NCBI GenBank assembly: GCA_028686565.1
Contig: JAQUBU010000005.1
Span: 1-23,606, forward strand
Direction: 5' to 3'
Source: Syntrophomonadaceae bacterium
Lineage (GTDB): Bacteria > Bacillota > Syntrophomonadia > Syntrophomonadales > Syntrophomonadaceae
DNA: 23,606 nt
Shown: one piece after another, positions 14,394-22,403 of the stretch
Numbering within the stretch: position 1 is the stretch's first letter
How the letters are laid out: every line of letters starts with the position of its first letter
Made by a program: the position numbers and the translations under genes
Notes under the pieces: generated by a model
The model's database searches: none
Seen by the model: only the letters and a program-made list of their open reading frames with translations
What the model was told of the DNA's origin: nothing

Positions 14394-15107
14394 TTATTTT
14401 TTATTGTTACTGCTATCTGGTGCTTCAATTTGAATATTTTTATTAAAGTCGGTGATTTCGACCTCAACACTTAAACTGGTACTGGGAACTTTTTTATTAA
14501 TAGCCTTAAGACTTGCCTTACGAATAAGGTCTTGTTGGTAGTCTACCCAAATTTGGTATTCCATGTTTTTCCATAATGTTTCCAGGAGTTCACTGTCAAC
14601 TGATGGTTGACAGGAAACCAGCATACATTCCACACCATCTATTTTCTCAAAGTTAATCTTCTCCACAGTATTCAATTGTTTAAATTTAAAATTAGACAAA
14701 GGATTGAGTTCCGATATCAGGAGTTCCTCAGAATTATTAGTGCTGCTGTCAATCACCAGCCACTTTTTGGAAAATGCATCATAGTTGTAGATGGTGCGGT
14801 CGATATAATAAATATCTATAGATGTGTTAACCATCTCCCCCTTTATATGCGTATTCCCTTTACTTTTCTCGCCTTCTACCTCACTTATCACCTCCTCCCG
14901 ACTGTCAATATGGAGTATTGATTTTAAGCTATACTTGTAGCTGCTGATATTTGCCATATTTTTCAGAGTTGTTTGAAGTTCCAATTGGGGATCCAGCTTG
15001 GATTTGATGTAATAGTCATTTATACTTGGTGCTAATATCAACCCCCCCAATAATAATAGAATTATGGTAGCAATAATCATCCATCGGGTTCTATTTATTC
15101 TCCTCAC
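14394..15107 (-). CDS. Membrane-anchored protein of unknown function (LolA/LppX-like fold possible)
   Basis: I do not recognise a specific family. The 237-residue protein starts with basic residues and one hydrophobic segment (about 9-28, WMIIATIILLLLGGLILAPS) without a lipobox, so it is likely an N-terminal membrane anchor. The exported part has alternating strands (SYKYSLKSILHID, VEGEKSKGNTHIKGEM, IDIYYIDRTIYNYD, EYQIWVDYQQDLIRKASLK), as in LolA-like or LppX-like half-barrel proteins of Firmicutes. That comparison is a guess from pattern. The start is unclear: GTG 15107 abuts its AAGGA, and the only nearby ATG (residue 9) has no well-placed site. A stop codon lies two codons upstream of the GTG. 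Confidence 0.65.
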   Translation of the reverse strand: MRRINRTRWMIIATIILLLLGGLILAPSINDYYIKSKLDPQLELQTTLKNMANISSYKYSLKSILHIDSREEVISEVEGEKSKGNTHIKGEMVNTSIDIYYIDRTIYNYDAFSKKWLVIDSSTNNSEELLISELNPLSNFKFKQLNTVEKINFEKIDGVECMLVSCQPSVDSELLETLWKNMEYQIWVDYQQDLIRKASLKAINKKVPSTSLSVEVEITDFNKNIQIEAPDSSNNKK

Positions 15108-15189
15108 TCCTTAATGTCTTTACCAAACGTTTTTAATAAGAGTAGTACATTTTATTATCTTTTGTGTCCATATATACCCTGATCAGAGT

Positions 15190-15219
15190 AGTATATTATT
15201 CCAATATTCTTAAGATCAA
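15190..15219 (-). promoter_or_regulatory. Candidate promoter of the membrane-anchored protein gene
   Basis: On the minus strand TTGATC (15219-15214) and TATACT (15195-15190) are 18 bases apart. AGAGTAGTAYATT (plus-strand reading) occurs at 15139-15151 and again at 15185-15197, the second copy overlapping the -10. This repeat could be a regulator site. Confidence 0.4.
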
Positions 15220-15280
15220 ATGGATGGGAAAAGCAATGCCTTACTTAAATACAGAATACTGTATACTGAACAGGGTATTC

Positions 15281-15309
15281 TTTACTATGTATATTGTATC
15301 TGGTATAAT
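15281..15309 (+). promoter_or_regulatory. Promoter of glnA
   Basis: TTTACT (15281-15286) and consensus TATAAT (15304-15309) are 17 bases apart, with TGG just before the -10 as an extended element. The start codon is 36 bases downstream. I see no GlnR-type (TGTNA-N7-TNACA) operator. Confidence 0.65.
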
Positions 15310-15345
15310 TCTCACGAAATTATATAGGGCAAAGGAGGCCATATA

Positions 15346-16779
15346 GTGTTTAACAGCTACGAAGAAGTAATGGATTTTTGTGTTGAACAGGAAATTAAAA
15401 TGATTGATTTTAAAATGATCGACTTGTTGGGTAGGTGGCGTCATCTGGGCATTCCTATCGGTCGTTTCAAACCTGAAACCCTCCAATATGGTATCGGTTT
15501 TGATGGTTCCAATTACGGTTTTGCTCCGGTAGAAAAAAGTGATATGGTTTTTATACCTGATATCACTACCGCTGTCCATGATCCTTTCACCGATGTTCCT
15601 ACCTTGAGTATGATCGGTGATGTTTTCGTTATTGCTCAACCTGACAACTACCGTTTCGATCAGGACCCCCGCAGTATAGCTGTTAAGGCTGAAGAATACA
15701 TGAAATCTACCGGTATTGCTGATGAAATGAGAATAGGTCCGGAATATGAATTTCATATCTTTGATCATGTCAGTTATGAATGTTCACCACACAAATCAGG
15801 TTTTAGTATAGATGCTGAACAGGCTATCTGGAACAGCGGCGATAATGAGTTTCAGAACCTGGGTTATAAAATACCCCACAAAGGCGGCTATCACATTGCC
15901 CCCCCACAGGATGTACTCTATGATTTAAGATCACGTATGTGTGTATTAATGGAAGAAAACAGTATACCGGTTAAATACCACCATCATGAAGTTGGCGGCC
16001 CCGGTCAGGTAGAAATTGAAGTTGAATTTGGCGGCATGAGAGAAATGGCTGATAAAACCATGCTGGCTAAATATCTTATCAAGAACCTGGCTTTCCAGGA
16101 AGGTAAAACAGTTACTTTTATGCCCAAGCCTTTATATGCTGAGGCTGGCAATGGTATGCATGTGCATATGCACTTATTCAAAAATAAAAAGCCCGTATTC
16201 TTTGATGAAAAAGGCTACTCGGGTCTCAGTAAAAAAGCCCTGTACTTTATAGGCGGTTTACTGAAACATGCTCCAGCCGTACTGGCTTTCACCAATCCCA
16301 GCACCAATTCCTACAAACGCCTGGTACCAGGCTATGAAGCTCCGGTCAGTGTTTGTTTTGCAACAGCTAACCGCAGTGCAGTTATCAGAGTTCCGGCTTA
16401 TGCCAAGAGCCCCATGCAAAAGCGTTTTGAGTTCCGTTCAGCCGATGCTACATGTAACCCCTACCTCGGCTTTTCCGCCATTCTGATGGCCGGACTGGAT
16501 GGTATAAAGAACAAAATAGATCCAACTGCCGAAGGCTTTGGCCCCTATGATGTAAACCTGTATAATCTTACTCCCGAAGAACAATCCAAGATCAAAGGCT
16601 TGCCCACAAGTCTGGATGAAGCTCTGGATGCCCTGGAAAAGGATCAGGACTTCCTTTTGGCCGGTGGAGTTTTCCCCAAACGTCTGATTGATATCTGGAT
16701 TGCCAACAAACGCAAAGAAGCCCGCAAGGTAAATGAAATTCCTCATCCCATGGAATTCGAATTATACTATGACTTATAA
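15346..16779 (+). CDS. glnA: Glutamine synthetase type I (GSI-beta-like)
   Basis: GlnA makes glutamine from glutamate, ammonia and ATP in the cytoplasm, normally as a dodecamer. The 477-residue protein has all main motifs: FDGSNYGF (about 52-59), GPEYEF for metal binding, KGGYH, HHHEVGGPGQ, TFMPKP, GNGMHVHMH, NSYKRLVPGYEAP and NRSAVIRVP. The C-terminal part reads NLYNLTPEE with Tyr406 at the position of the adenylylated Tyr397 of the E. coli enzyme. Its overall pattern and length resemble GSI-beta rather than the ~444-residue Bacillus GSI-alpha. Asn56 sits where E. coli has Ser53 near the ammonium site. The GTG start has AAAGGAGG 7 bases before it. It is monocistronic, ending at a large hairpin. 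Confidence 0.95.
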   Translation: MFNSYEEVMDFCVEQEIKMIDFKMIDLLGRWRHLGIPIGRFKPETLQYGIGFDGSNYGFAPVEKSDMVFIPDITTAVHDPFTDVPTLSMIGDVFVIAQPDNYRFDQDPRSIAVKAEEYMKSTGIADEMRIGPEYEFHIFDHVSYECSPHKSGFSIDAEQAIWNSGDNEFQNLGYKIPHKGGYHIAPPQDVLYDLRSRMCVLMEENSIPVKYHHHEVGGPGQVEIEVEFGGMREMADKTMLAKYLIKNLAFQEGKTVTFMPKPLYAEAGNGMHVHMHLFKNKKPVFFDEKGYSGLSKKALYFIGGLLKHAPAVLAFTNPSTNSYKRLVPGYEAPVSVCFATANRSAVIRVPAYAKSPMQKRFEFRSADATCNPYLGFSAILMAGLDGIKNKIDPTAEGFGPYDVNLYNLTPEEQSKIKGLPTSLDEALDALEKDQDFLLAGGVFPKRLIDIWIANKRKEARKVNEIPHPMEFELYYDL

Positions 16780-16795
16780 ATCGTAAGACAGTAAT

Positions 16796-16857
16796 GACAA
16801 GGGGACGGGGTTGTTGACAACCTGCAAACAGGTTGTCAACAACCCCGTCCCCTTGTC
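16796..16857. terminator. Large perfect hairpin between glnA and accA
   Basis: A 29-bp perfect stem with a 4-base loop (CAAA) fills nearly all of the convergent intergenic space. The left arm begins GACAAGGGGACGGGG and continues TTGTTGACAACCTG. It would serve as a bidirectional transcript end. It also resembles the REP-like GACAAGGGGACGG palindromes I recall from other Firmicutes, so it may be a mobile palindrome adopted as a terminator. The stem is followed by ACACTTTATTT on the plus side. Confidence 0.75.
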
Positions 16858-16871
16858 ACACTTTATTTGGC

Positions 16872-17828
16872 TTATTCGTTGAACCTTCCAATATTTCTTA
16901 GTTTTCTATATCTTTCTGCCAGCAGTTCATCTCTGTCCCGGGCAATAATATCGCTGAGGTGTTTTTTTATTGCAGTTTTAACTTCGGCAATCGTAGCTTC
17001 ATAGTTTAAATGAGCTCCGCCTACCGGCTCCGCAATTATTTCATCTACAATATCCAATCCGAAAAGATCTTGCGCTGTTATCTTCATAGCCATGGCCATT
17101 TCTTCTACCCGCTCTAAATCCTTCCACAATATAGATGCACAGGCTTCAGGAGTTGCTACCGAAAACACCGCGTTGGAAAGCATCAGCAAGCGGTCAGATA
17201 CTGCCAGCGTCAGAGCTCCTCCGCTCCCGCCCTCGCCGGTAACCACAGCAAGCACCGGCACCTTTAAAGAAGCCATGGTCATTAAGACCTTAGATATTGA
17301 CCATGCTTGCCCTCTTTCCTCGGCCCCAATACCCGGGTAAGCTCCAGGAGTGTCAATAAAAGTTAATACTGGTCGATTAAATTTCTCTGCCTGCCTGAGC
17401 AATCTCTCTATTTTCCTATAACCTTCCGGATTGGGCATACCAAAATTAAACAGCAGGTTCTCCTTGGTGTTTTTGCCTTTCCGGTAACCCAAAATGGTCA
17501 ATGGCTGGCCCTCAAAGCTTCCGATGCCGGCAATTATGGCTGCATCTTCACTAAAACAGCGATCACCATGCAATTCTACCCAATCATCACAAAGTGCCGC
17601 TATATAGTCAACCGCTCCAGGCCGCTCGGGATTACGGCTTAAAAGAACCTTTTCCCACGGCTCCAGGTTTTGGTATCTTGTTTCCCGGTCTTCTTGAATC
17701 TTTTGCTCCAATATTTCAATCTCATTAGATAAATCGAACTGCATATTTTTTGACAAATCATTTAGCTCTTCAAGCTTCCCTTTTAGATCCTTTATTTTTT
17801 GTTCATAATCAAACTGCCGCTTAACCAT
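16872..17828 (-). CDS. accA: Acetyl-CoA carboxylase, carboxyltransferase subunit alpha
   Basis: With AccD, AccA moves the carboxyl group from biotin to acetyl-CoA, giving malonyl-CoA. The 318-residue protein starts with a coiled-coil-like segment (KIKDLKGKLEELNDL) and has the crotonase-like carboxyltransferase core: LSRNPERPGAVDYI, GDRCFSEDAAIIAGIG, FIDTPGAYPGIGAEERGQ and TGEGGSGGALTLAVSD. The start ATG has AAAGGAGG 5 bases before it and overlaps the accD stop by 8 bases, a typical coupling. It is the last gene of the fatty-acid operon. Confidence 0.97.
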   Translation of the reverse strand: MVKRQFDYEQKIKDLKGKLEELNDLSKNMQFDLSNEIEILEQKIQEDRETRYQNLEPWEKVLLSRNPERPGAVDYIAALCDDWVELHGDRCFSEDAAIIAGIGSFEGQPLTILGYRKGKNTKENLLFNFGMPNPEGYRKIERLLRQAEKFNRPVLTFIDTPGAYPGIGAEERGQAWSISKVLMTMASLKVPVLAVVTGEGGSGGALTLAVSDRLLMLSNAVFSVATPEACASILWKDLERVEEMAMAMKITAQDLFGLDIVDEIIAEPVGGAHLNYEATIAEVKTAIKKHLSDIIARDRDELLAERYRKLRNIGRFNE

Positions 17829-18684
17829 TGTTTCCTCCTTTATGCAAGTTGAGCAAGCATGTCAGTTTATCTCTTATTTGAGAGCGTTCGAGAATAATAT
17901 CAATCATGCCATGCTCCAGGAGAAATTCGGAGTGCTGAAATTTTTCGGGTAATTGCTGACCAATAGTTTGTTTTATAACCCGAGGTCCGGCAAAACCTAC
18001 CAGAGCACCAGGTTCGGCTATAATTATGTCAGCCAGTGAAGCAAAACTGGCTGATACACCACCTGTAGTGGGATGAGTCAGGATAGAAATGTATAATAAT
18101 CCAGCCTCATTGAGTTTATTTATAGCTGCACTGGTTTTTGCCATCTGCATTAAGGAGATCATGCCTTCCTGCATCCGCGCGCCGCCAGATGAAGTACAAA
18201 TTACAATTGGGCATCGCGTCTCAATGGCATGTTCAACTGCCCGGCACACCTTCTCACCTACCACTGAACCCATACTGGCCATCATAAACCGTGAATCCAT
18301 TACAGCCAATATAATACTATGACCGCCAATGCTGGCATAACCGGTAATAATCGCTTCCTGCAAACTGGATTTTTCGTTTGCCTTCTCTAATTTTTCTTCG
18401 TAACCTGGAAAATCCAGAATGTTAATTGAACTTAATCCTGTATTGAATTCCTTAAAACTGCCGCTATCTGCAATAAGTTCAATACGCTGTCCGGCACTTA
18501 TACTGAAATGATGCTTGCATTTTGGACACACCCGGAGGTTTTCTGCCAAAGTATCATCCGATACACGAGAAGAACAGCCTGGGCAGGTAGTGGTGGACAA
18601 GTTCGCTCTAATCTGGGTTTGTAACTGGTCTATATTAGGAGTAATCGGGAAATATTTTTTCCGGATAAATGTGTTTTTTATCAT
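17821..18684 (-). CDS. accD: Acetyl-CoA carboxylase, carboxyltransferase subunit beta
   Basis: AccD forms the carboxyltransferase half with AccA. The 287-residue protein has the N-terminal zinc ribbon with cysteines 34, 37, 53 and 56 (CPGC...CPKC), followed by the crotonase-like domain with SSGGARMQEG and THPTTGGVSASFA, the oxyanion and CoA regions. Its ATG at 18684 comes immediately after the fabZ stop with zero spacing, and the AAGGAGGG within fabZ is 13 bases upstream. The biotin carrier (accB) and biotin carboxylase (accC) genes, usually nearby, are not in this operon within the window. Confidence 0.96.
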   Translation of the reverse strand: MIKNTFIRKKYFPITPNIDQLQTQIRANLSTTTCPGCSSRVSDDTLAENLRVCPKCKHHFSISAGQRIELIADSGSFKEFNTGLSSINILDFPGYEEKLEKANEKSSLQEAIITGYASIGGHSIILAVMDSRFMMASMGSVVGEKVCRAVEHAIETRCPIVICTSSGGARMQEGMISLMQMAKTSAAINKLNEAGLLYISILTHPTTGGVSASFASLADIIIAEPGALVGFAGPRVIKQTIGQQLPEKFQHSEFLLEHGMIDIILERSQIRDKLTCLLNLHKGGNNG

Positions 18685-19137
18685 TTAATCTGATTGGCCC
18701 TCCTTGCCGGCCAGGGCAAATAAGAATTCACCCCCACAAACTATCTTATCGTCAATTTTAATGCTGCCTTTTCCCTTGCCAATGTTACCCTTCATGACTG
18801 AAAACTCTGTTGTTATTGTTAAGGTATCTCCAGGTACCGCCAGACGTTTAAAGCGTATACGGTCTACCCCGGCTAAATAAGCTAATTGTCCTTTATATCT
18901 TTCATCACTTAAAATGGCACAGGCTCCCACCTGCGCCATTGCTTCAATCATAAGCACACCCGGCATCACTGGACTTCCCGGAAAATGACCAGTGAAAAAG
19001 GGTTCATTAATAGTAACATTTTTTATTCCCACTGCTTTTTCGCCTGGCACCATTTCGATTATTCTATCCACCAGTAAAAATGGATAACGATGCGGCAGCA
19101 CCTTCATAATTGCTTCTATATTCATTCCTGTACTCAT
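18685..19137 (-). CDS. fabZ: 3-hydroxyacyl-ACP dehydratase FabZ
   Basis: FabZ removes water from 3-hydroxyacyl-ACP in the elongation cycle. The 150-residue hot-dog protein has LPHRYPFLLVDRI and the catalytic GHFPGSPVMPGVLMIEA, with His51 and Glu65. The first ATG (19137) is chosen because GGGGA lies 7 bases before it. A second ATG (residue 5) would be too close to the nearest purine run. It starts 11 bases after fabF and ends directly on the accD start. Confidence 0.96.
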   Translation of the reverse strand: MSTGMNIEAIMKVLPHRYPFLLVDRIIEMVPGEKAVGIKNVTINEPFFTGHFPGSPVMPGVLMIEAMAQVGACAILSDERYKGQLAYLAGVDRIRFKRLAVPGDTLTITTEFSVMKGNIGKGKGSIKIDDKIVCGGEFLFALAGKEGQSD

Positions 19138-19148
19138 ATAACTATCCC

Positions 19149-20390
19149 CTACCTTGCTTTACGAATAATTAATGCGGCATTATGGCCGCCAAAACCCAGC
19201 GAATCAGACATAGCTATATTAATTTCCTTATGGCGAGGCGGTCCTGGAATATAATCCAGATCACAGAGAGGATCAGGATTTTCCAAATTCAATGTAGAAG
19301 GAACTGTACTGTTTTTCATTGCCAATGTTGTTGCAATTAGTTCTATTGCTCCGGCCGCACCCAGCATATGTCCTGTATAACATTTGGTAGAGCTTACCAG
19401 CATTTTGTAGCTATGCTGTCCAAAAACATCCTTTATCGCCTTGGTTTCTATCTGGTCATTAAGTTCAGTACCGGTACCATGGGCATTAATGTAATCAACT
19501 TCTTCGGGTTTAATTCCGGCTTCTGTTAATGCCATGCGAAATGCCAAAGCAGCTCCGCGGCCTTCCATATCCGGTTGAACTACATGAACTGCATCAGCGG
19601 TTGCCCCATAACCAATTAGTTCAGCGTAAATATGCGCCCCCCTCTGGCAGGCGTGTTCCATTTCTTCCAATACTACAATTCCAGCCCCTTCTCCCATTAC
19701 AAAACCACTACGCTTTAGATCAAAAGGACGACAGGACCGCAAAGGTTCTTCATTAGATGTGGACAATGCTTTAAGCGCACAAAAACCGCCGATTCCAACC
19801 GGGGTAATTGATGCCTCAGTACCGCCGCTAATCATGACATCAGCTTTATTATTCCTAATCAACTGAAAAGCTTCCCCTATTGAATTAGAGCCCGAGGCAC
19901 AAGCAGTAACAGTACAGCCATTAGGTCCCCTTACTCCAAGCATGATAGCAACCTGTCCAGCTGCCATATTGGAGATCATCATGGGTATAAAGAACGGGCT
20001 TAGCGAGCCGACCCCTTTTTGCATCATTACAGCGTGTTGTTTCTCAAAGGTATCAATACCGCCAATTCCAGAGCCAATCCATACCCCTGTGCGCTCAACA
20101 TCTTCTGGTTTGATTTGCAGACCTGCATCTTCCACTGCAATACGGGCAGCAGCACAGCCATATTGAACAAATAAGTCCATACGCCGAGCATTTTTGCGTA
20201 AAATATAATCCTGAACCTGGAAATTATTTACCTGGGCTGCTATTTTAGCGGGAAAATCAGCAGTATCAAAACGGTCAATGGTTCCTATACCACTGCGCCC
20301 TTCCATAAGCTGCGCCCAAAAATCATCTTTGTTATGTCCGATTGGGGATATCATCCCCAATCCGGTAATTACTACACGGCGGTCGGGCAT
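19149..20390 (-). CDS. fabF: 3-oxoacyl-ACP synthase II
   Basis: FabF extends acyl-ACP by condensation with malonyl-ACP. The 413-residue thiolase-fold protein has Cys164 in TACASGSNS, and the His304 (NAHGTGTELND) and His341 (GHMLGAAGA) of the Cys-His-His triad. Its N-terminus (RRVVITGLGMISPIG) is typical. GAGGTGAT precedes the ATG. It follows acpP by 15 bases. Confidence 0.97.
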   Translation of the reverse strand: MPDRRVVITGLGMISPIGHNKDDFWAQLMEGRSGIGTIDRFDTADFPAKIAAQVNNFQVQDYILRKNARRMDLFVQYGCAAARIAVEDAGLQIKPEDVERTGVWIGSGIGGIDTFEKQHAVMMQKGVGSLSPFFIPMMISNMAAGQVAIMLGVRGPNGCTVTACASGSNSIGEAFQLIRNNKADVMISGGTEASITPVGIGGFCALKALSTSNEEPLRSCRPFDLKRSGFVMGEGAGIVVLEEMEHACQRGAHIYAELIGYGATADAVHVVQPDMEGRGAALAFRMALTEAGIKPEEVDYINAHGTGTELNDQIETKAIKDVFGQHSYKMLVSSTKCYTGHMLGAAGAIELIATTLAMKNSTVPSTLNLENPDPLCDLDYIPGPPRHKEINIAMSDSLGFGGHNAALIIRKAR

Positions 20391-20405
20391 AAAATCACCT
20401 CACTG

Positions 20406-20648
20406 TTATGCGTTTTCATTAATTCTCGCTTCAACATACTCAACAACTTGCTTTACGGTCTTCAATTTGGCAGCTTCTTCTTCGGGAATTTGAATGTCAA
20501 ACTGCTCCTCAAGCAACATGAGCATTTCAACTATATCCAGGGAATCAGCCTCCAGGTCCTCGGCAAACTTGGATTCCAGCTGGATATCTTCCTCCGGAAT
20601 ATCTTTGATTTCCACAATAATTTTCTTAAGCTCCTCAAATACTGACAT
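20406..20648 (-). CDS. acpP: Acyl carrier protein
   Basis: The 80-residue acidic protein carries the growing acyl chain on phosphopantetheine attached to Ser36 in EADSLDIVEM. The ATG at 20648 has GAAGGAGG 8 bases before it. A TTG six codons earlier is rejected because it overlaps this site. It sits between fabG and fabF. The rnc gene often found after acpP in Firmicutes is not here. Confidence 0.96.
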   Translation of the reverse strand: MSVFEELKKIIVEIKDIPEEDIQLESKFAEDLEADSLDIVEMLMLLEEQFDIQIPEEEAAKLKTVKQVVEYVEARINENA

Positions 20649-20703
20649 TCTAATTTCCTCCTTCAATTTTCATATTAAAAATGTTTGATTATATTACACC
20701 ATA

Positions 20704-21477
20704 TTACAGAGAGGACAAGCCTCCGTCAACCCGGATAAGCTGTCCGCTGATATAGGAAGCACCAGGTGAAGCCAGAAAAACTGCTACACTGGCAACATCT
20801 TCGGGAGTCCCCAGCCTTCCCACCGCAATACCATTCAACATTTTGCTTCTTTGCTCGGGGCTAAAACCTGCTGTCATGTCACTTTCGATAAAACCGGGTG
20901 CAATTACATTGGCGGTAATACCTCGCACCCCATATTCCTTGGCAATAGAGAAGGTCAATCCCAACAAGCCCGACTTGGATGCGGCATAATGAACCTGCCC
21001 AGCATTGCCGCTAACTCCTACTACTGATGAAATATTAATAATTCTGCCATAGCGCTTTCTGATCATATGTTTAACTGCTGCCCGGCTGCAGTAGAAGGCA
21101 GAACTGAGATTGGTACTTATTAAGCTTTCCCATTCATCATCACTTATCCTCAGTAGCAACTGGTCTTTGTTAATACCTACATTGTTTACCAGCACATCAA
21201 TTTGACCGAATTCCTTAATTATCTTATCAACCATTTCCTGGGCGGCTGCAGATTTGGAAACATCAGCACCCACAACCATTCCGCTGCTGCCTGCAGCTTC
21301 GATCTCCTTTAATACCTGTTGCGCTTGTTGCAGGTTTTCCTGGTTTAATTCAGGGGCTGCGTCAGGATTATCATAATAATTTACAGCCACCCGATAACCC
21401 TGTTGCGCAAATTGCAGGGCTATCGCCCGTCCTATCCCCCGTGAGCTGCCAGTTACCAGCACAGTTTTTCCACTCAT
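20704..21477 (-). CDS. fabG: 3-oxoacyl-ACP reductase
   Basis: FabG reduces 3-oxoacyl-ACP with NADPH. The 257-residue short-chain dehydrogenase has TGSSRGIG (9-16) for cofactor binding, NNVGI, catalytic Ser150/151, Tyr164 and Lys168 (YAASK), and the C-terminal ISGQLIRVDGG. It is about 10 residues longer than the usual ~246-residue enzyme. The extra length lies after the second strand (YDNPDAAPELNQENLQQAQ). The ATG overlaps the fabD stop (ATGA), which indicates coupled translation. Confidence 0.95.
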   Translation of the reverse strand: MSGKTVLVTGSSRGIGRAIALQFAQQGYRVAVNYYDNPDAAPELNQENLQQAQQVLKEIEAAGSSGMVVGADVSKSAAAQEMVDKIIKEFGQIDVLVNNVGINKDQLLLRISDDEWESLISTNLSSAFYCSRAAVKHMIRKRYGRIINISSVVGVSGNAGQVHYAASKSGLLGLTFSIAKEYGVRGITANVIAPGFIESDMTAGFSPEQRSKMLNGIAVGRLGTPEDVASVAVFLASPGASYISGQLIRVDGGLSSL

Positions 21478-22403
21478 AGCGATTCCACCTTTTCCAGAAT
21501 CTTTTCCAGGCTTTTGATATTTTCAGCCTGACCCAATATCCGATTGCGATCAATCTTTTTAATTAACCCCGAAAGCGTTGAACCGGGACCAATTTCTATG
21601 AAATAATCCACTTTCGCCATCATATATCTGACACTCTGTTCCCATAAAACCGGAGAGAATAGCTGTTGTGCCAAAAGTTCGCTAAACTGCGCGGCTCCAT
21701 TTTCCCGGGCATTAACATTACTGATTACAGGAACCTCGGGTTCCTGCCATGCAATACTATTTAGATATGGTTCCAGCTTGGCGGCCGCTGCGCTCATCAA
21801 GGTGCTGTGAGATGGAACACTTATAGCCAGCAGTATGGCTCTTCCCCCGTCAGCCTTAATAATATTAATTGCACTCAATACTGCTTCCCTGGCACCGGAA
21901 ATCACCAATTGACCGGGACAGTTATAATTGGCAATAGCTACATTGCCACCGGTTTGCAAACAGGCTTCTTTTACCCTATCGGAATCAATCCCCATCACTG
22001 CTGCCATGGCGCCCTGACCAGGCGGCACTGCTTCCTGCATGAAACGAGCCCGGGTCTGGACCAAAGGCAGTGCCTCTGTAAAAGTCAAGGCACCTGATGC
22101 TACCAGGGCACTGTATTCGCCAAGGCTTAGTCCAGCCATCATCGCTGGCTTTATTCCATGTTGCTTAATGACTTCATATGCTGCCATACTGGTGGCAAGT
22201 AAAGCCGGTTGAGCATACTCCGTCGCATTTAATTGCTCTTCAGGGTCTGCAAAACAAAGGTCGCTCAGCTTATAACCAGCAATTTCATCAGCCTGCGCAT
22301 AAACCATGGCTGCTGCTTCATAATTCTCTGCCAGTTCCTTGCCCATACCAGCATACTGAGCTCCCTGCCCGGGAAAAACAAATGCTAATCTTGGCTTTGA
22401 CAT
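21474..22403 (-). CDS. fabD: Malonyl-CoA:ACP transacylase
   Basis: FabD loads malonate onto ACP. The 309-residue protein has FVFPGQGAQYAGMG (8-21), the nucleophile Ser93 in GLSLGEYSAL, and a His near 200 in SVPSHSTLM, with the late IEIGPGSTL block. GGGAGG lies 6 bases before the ATG. The start overlaps the fabK 3' end by 19 bases and its stop overlaps fabG by 4. Confidence 0.96.
   Translation of the reverse strand: MSKPRLAFVFPGQGAQYAGMGKELAENYEAAAMVYAQADEIAGYKLSDLCFADPEEQLNATEYAQPALLATSMAAYEVIKQHGIKPAMMAGLSLGEYSALVASGALTFTEALPLVQTRARFMQEAVPPGQGAMAAVMGIDSDRVKEACLQTGGNVAIANYNCPGQLVISGAREAVLSAINIIKADGGRAILLAISVPSHSTLMSAAAAKLEPYLNSIAWQEPEVPVISNVNARENGAAQFSELLAQQLFSPVLWEQSVRYMMAKVDYFIEIGPGSTLSGLIKKIDRNRILGQAENIKSLEKILEKVESL

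Noticed and set aside
15241..15768. A 175-codon minus-strand frame across the glnA start
   Set aside because: It is the complement of conserved glnA coding sequence and its promoter, with no start signal of its own.
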